From Xanthostigma xanthostigma (taxonomy: Eukaryota; Arthropoda; Insecta; Raphidioptera; Raphidiidae): a stretch of DNA of 64,000 nt. Shown here one piece after another: positions 61,903 through 64,000 of the stretch. Under the pieces are notes generated by a model, which was not told the DNA's origin, did not search any database, and saw only the letters and a list, made by a program, of their open reading frames with translations. A program made the translations under genes and the position numbers. Each line of letters begins with the position of its first letter. Within the stretch, counting starts at the first letter, position 1. The stretch spans positions 41,758,001-41,822,000 of the forward strand of contig OY754466.1 of assembly GCA_963575645.1 (NCBI GenBank), given 5' to 3'.

Positions 61903-63816
61903 GTGATCTTGAGCTCTCCCTGTTTAATTAGTATCAATTGAAATTAGTCTTATCTATGTTTTATTTCTGATACAACTTCGAGCCTGCAATCAAAACTACA
62001 AAAATACTACGAATTATTTTCAACTAAATGGGAATCTCAATTTAGTTGAGCTCATTCATAAATCTATATTTAAAGCTGAAAGTCGTATCAGAAACCTAGT
62101 AGTATGCTAATTTGAAGTATCGCTAGAAATTTTAAAACAGAGGGTAATAAAAGCAATTTATTTACATTAATTATTTAAATCACACCTTCTTACTTGAATT
62201 GCTATGAATTTTATCATCCGAATATTTACCAATAAGTAAATCAACCGCTTGAAGCGCTAGTGGTCTATTTTCTCTACCCTATACTGTCTAATAGAAAAAA
62301 TAATACATGCGTAGTAGGTACGCTGAATTTTACAGTCAGTATCATCTACCGAGTGATTACCTATACTAATTTCTAATTTTTCACGATCATTTTATACATC
62401 CAGTGACGAATTAACTTTAATTGAGGCCCGGGGCAACTTTTCAGTTCCATGTATTCAAACACTGGCATCCCCGGAGGCCCTTATACTACATAAACAGTGT
62501 TACCACTTATATTTACTTGCAAAAATAGTCAATATTTTTTTTAAGTTTTATTAATATCACACAAGGATACTCACTATTTTATTTTTAGCCAGGTATTCGT
62601 AATATTTTCCATTTTTTTTTTATTATTATGATCGGGAAGGGGGTAATTAATCCCTTTACCCCCCCCATATATATGCCCTTGCCTTCCCTTTAGCCTGGTC
62701 TTAAGTATTTATTGATTAAACCAAGAGCAATTATAGCCCTTGCTCTTCTATCATAACGACCCGTTCTTCCACCATATATACCCGTTATACCACTGTCCAC
62801 CACTAAATTGATTAATTCAAAAGAAATCACTGAATGAACAAATTGGACGTTTAGTTTGAAAATGGTGATGAATTGTTCAAAAACTAATGATTATTCTTTA
62901 CCGGTTACAAAAAAAACTTCATTATCGACCCAGAAGAAGAAATAATATACTTCTAAAAAAAGTTAATTGTTTAAATTTTTTTCTTAATAATCATGAATTA
63001 TTATGACAGGTATGCCCGGTTAAATAAAGTATTCTCAGAAAATCTGATTTGACAATAACCTTAGATGGTGATCAAACATATTTCTCCATAAGAAAATCAT
63101 TGTAGAATTTTAAATCGATCCTGCTGGAAAAAAACAATTGATCTTTTGAATCGACATTTTTTTAAACTGTGTATATCTATATTTAGCATGGTTGTTGTAC
63201 AATTTCTAACAACATTTTTCTACGTGTTTTGATCAAAATTTAGTTACAAAAGCGAACTTTTTCCATACAGATCAGTCATTTGTTTTCCTGTGAGTACAAT
63301 GTAGGTAATTACGATGAAGGAAGGTTTTGGTTGAGGATCATAAATAAGCTTTACCAATGTTACGCTAGTGGCCAACGTTTCGAAAAATACCTAAATAAAT
63401 AAATAAATTTTTCGAAAAGTTGGCCATTAGCGTAACATTGGTAAAGCTTATTTATGATCTTCAACTAAAACCTTCCTTCATCGTAACAATTTGTATTGGA
63501 TCAACACTATTTTATAATGTAGGTATAATGTTCTACATGACACGCATTTGACTTGCTTCTGCATATCTAAAAACTGTAATTATGTTATGATCACAATCTA
63601 GGCTCATTATCCTATAATTTTCTAACAATGCTTTGTAACAATGTTGCATTTGTGTCTCGTCAAAATCGTTTCCTGAATTCTTCACCTAAACTCATTGAAC
63701 TCCTGTAGTCTGTATAAATAACCTGATAAATTTCAAGGCCACCGATTTAAAATTAAGTAATTGCACTAAAAGTAGGCTAATACGCTTTTGTTGTGTGCTT
63801 TGTCTATTTCATGTAG
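61903..63816 (+). other. cac: Intron between the two AID exons
   Basis: AT-rich. 'cagtgacgaattaactttaa' at about 62401 looks like a hAT left end, and an inverted repeat lies at 63310-63486. No gene seen. Confidence 0.5.
63310..63486. repeat. Hairpin between exons 9a and 9b
   Basis: Arms of about 80 bp ('aaataagctttaccaatgtt', 'acgctagtggccaacg' and complements) surround a short AT loop. 'acgtttcgaaaaatac' resembles a hammerhead repeat that has lost its core. Confidence 0.85.
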
Positions 63817-63932
63817 AGAGTTTGCTAAGGAGAGAGAGAAAGTAGAAAATCGGCAGACATTTCTGAAGCTGAGACGGCAACAGCAGCTGGAAAGAGAGCT
63901 CAATGGCTATGTAGAATGGATCTGTAAAGCAG
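63817..63932 (+). CDS. cac: cac exon 9b: alternative I-II linker with canonical AID
   Basis: Encodes [20 protein letters not shown] followed by [18 protein letters not shown]. It matches the alpha-interaction domain consensus QQxExxLxGYxxWI that anchors the Cav-beta subunit, and contains QQLER, the QxxER G-beta-gamma contact. Acceptor 'ctatttcatgtag', donor GTACGA (63933). Same 116-nt length and phases as 9a, so it is the alternative exon of a mutually exclusive pair. The coding sequence continues outside the window with A completing Glu (A-E). Confidence 0.95.
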
Positions 63933-64000
63933 GTACGAAAATTGTTTTCCATTCGAAATCAAGAATTATGCAGTTTTCTTACAATAGTTTTGTTTAATTA

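Noticed and set aside
63384..63420. Hammerhead-like block in the 63310 hairpin
   Set aside because: 'acgtttcgaaaaatac' is present but no CTGANGA core or stem II remains.

Overview
This window looks like lepidopteran (moth or butterfly) nuclear DNA. It is AT-rich and packed with short non-autonomous transposons, including a Helitron-like family whose 5' end (TC, then 'tatactaatatataaag') is one I associate with Lepidoptera. Its only clear host gene is the 5' third of a presynaptic Cav2-type voltage-gated calcium channel alpha-1 subunit, the orthologue of Drosophila cacophony (cac), on the + strand. All coordinates and translations were worked out by eye, with no alignment or database search.

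Gene layout: a probable start exon (30294-30334) is followed by exons at 36823-37005, 38417-38522, 39349-39488, 42318-42418 (5a) or 50100-50200 (5b), 56405-56560, 59261-59484, 60708-60811, and 61787-61902 (9a) or 63817-63932 (9b). With one exon taken from each alternative pair, these total 1171 nt and stay in frame. They encode the N-terminus, all of repeat domain I (S1 to S6, with the TMEGW pore glutamate) and the start of the I-II linker. Domains II to IV must lie beyond the right edge. Three architectural points stand out. The intron before IS1 is a minor-spliceosome AT-AC (U12) intron. Exons 5a and 5b are equal-length, same-phase alternatives for the IS4 voltage sensor. Exons 9a and 9b are equal-length, same-phase alternatives for the beta-subunit-binding AID, and only 9b has the G-beta-gamma motif QxxER.

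Region by region: 1-30 kb is intergenic or far-upstream sequence dominated by transposons: a TIR element of about 1 kb, large foldback elements, hAT MITEs with 8-bp target duplications, Helitrons, and tRNA-derived SINEs. It also holds two CpG-rich unique islands (about 1.3-1.65 kb and 14.0-14.45 kb) that resemble promoters. 30-64 kb is the cac transcription unit; its introns hold the same kinds of elements, several as long inverted repeats that would fold in the pre-mRNA.

The most unusual non-genic signal is a series of repeats carrying hammerhead-ribozyme-like cores (CTGANGA, a stem II hairpin, then GAAAC). They occur at about ten loci, often as outward-facing inverted pairs, as expected of Penelope-like or related ribozyme-bearing retroelements. 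One of these pairs is a palindrome with two 240-bp arms that appear identical.
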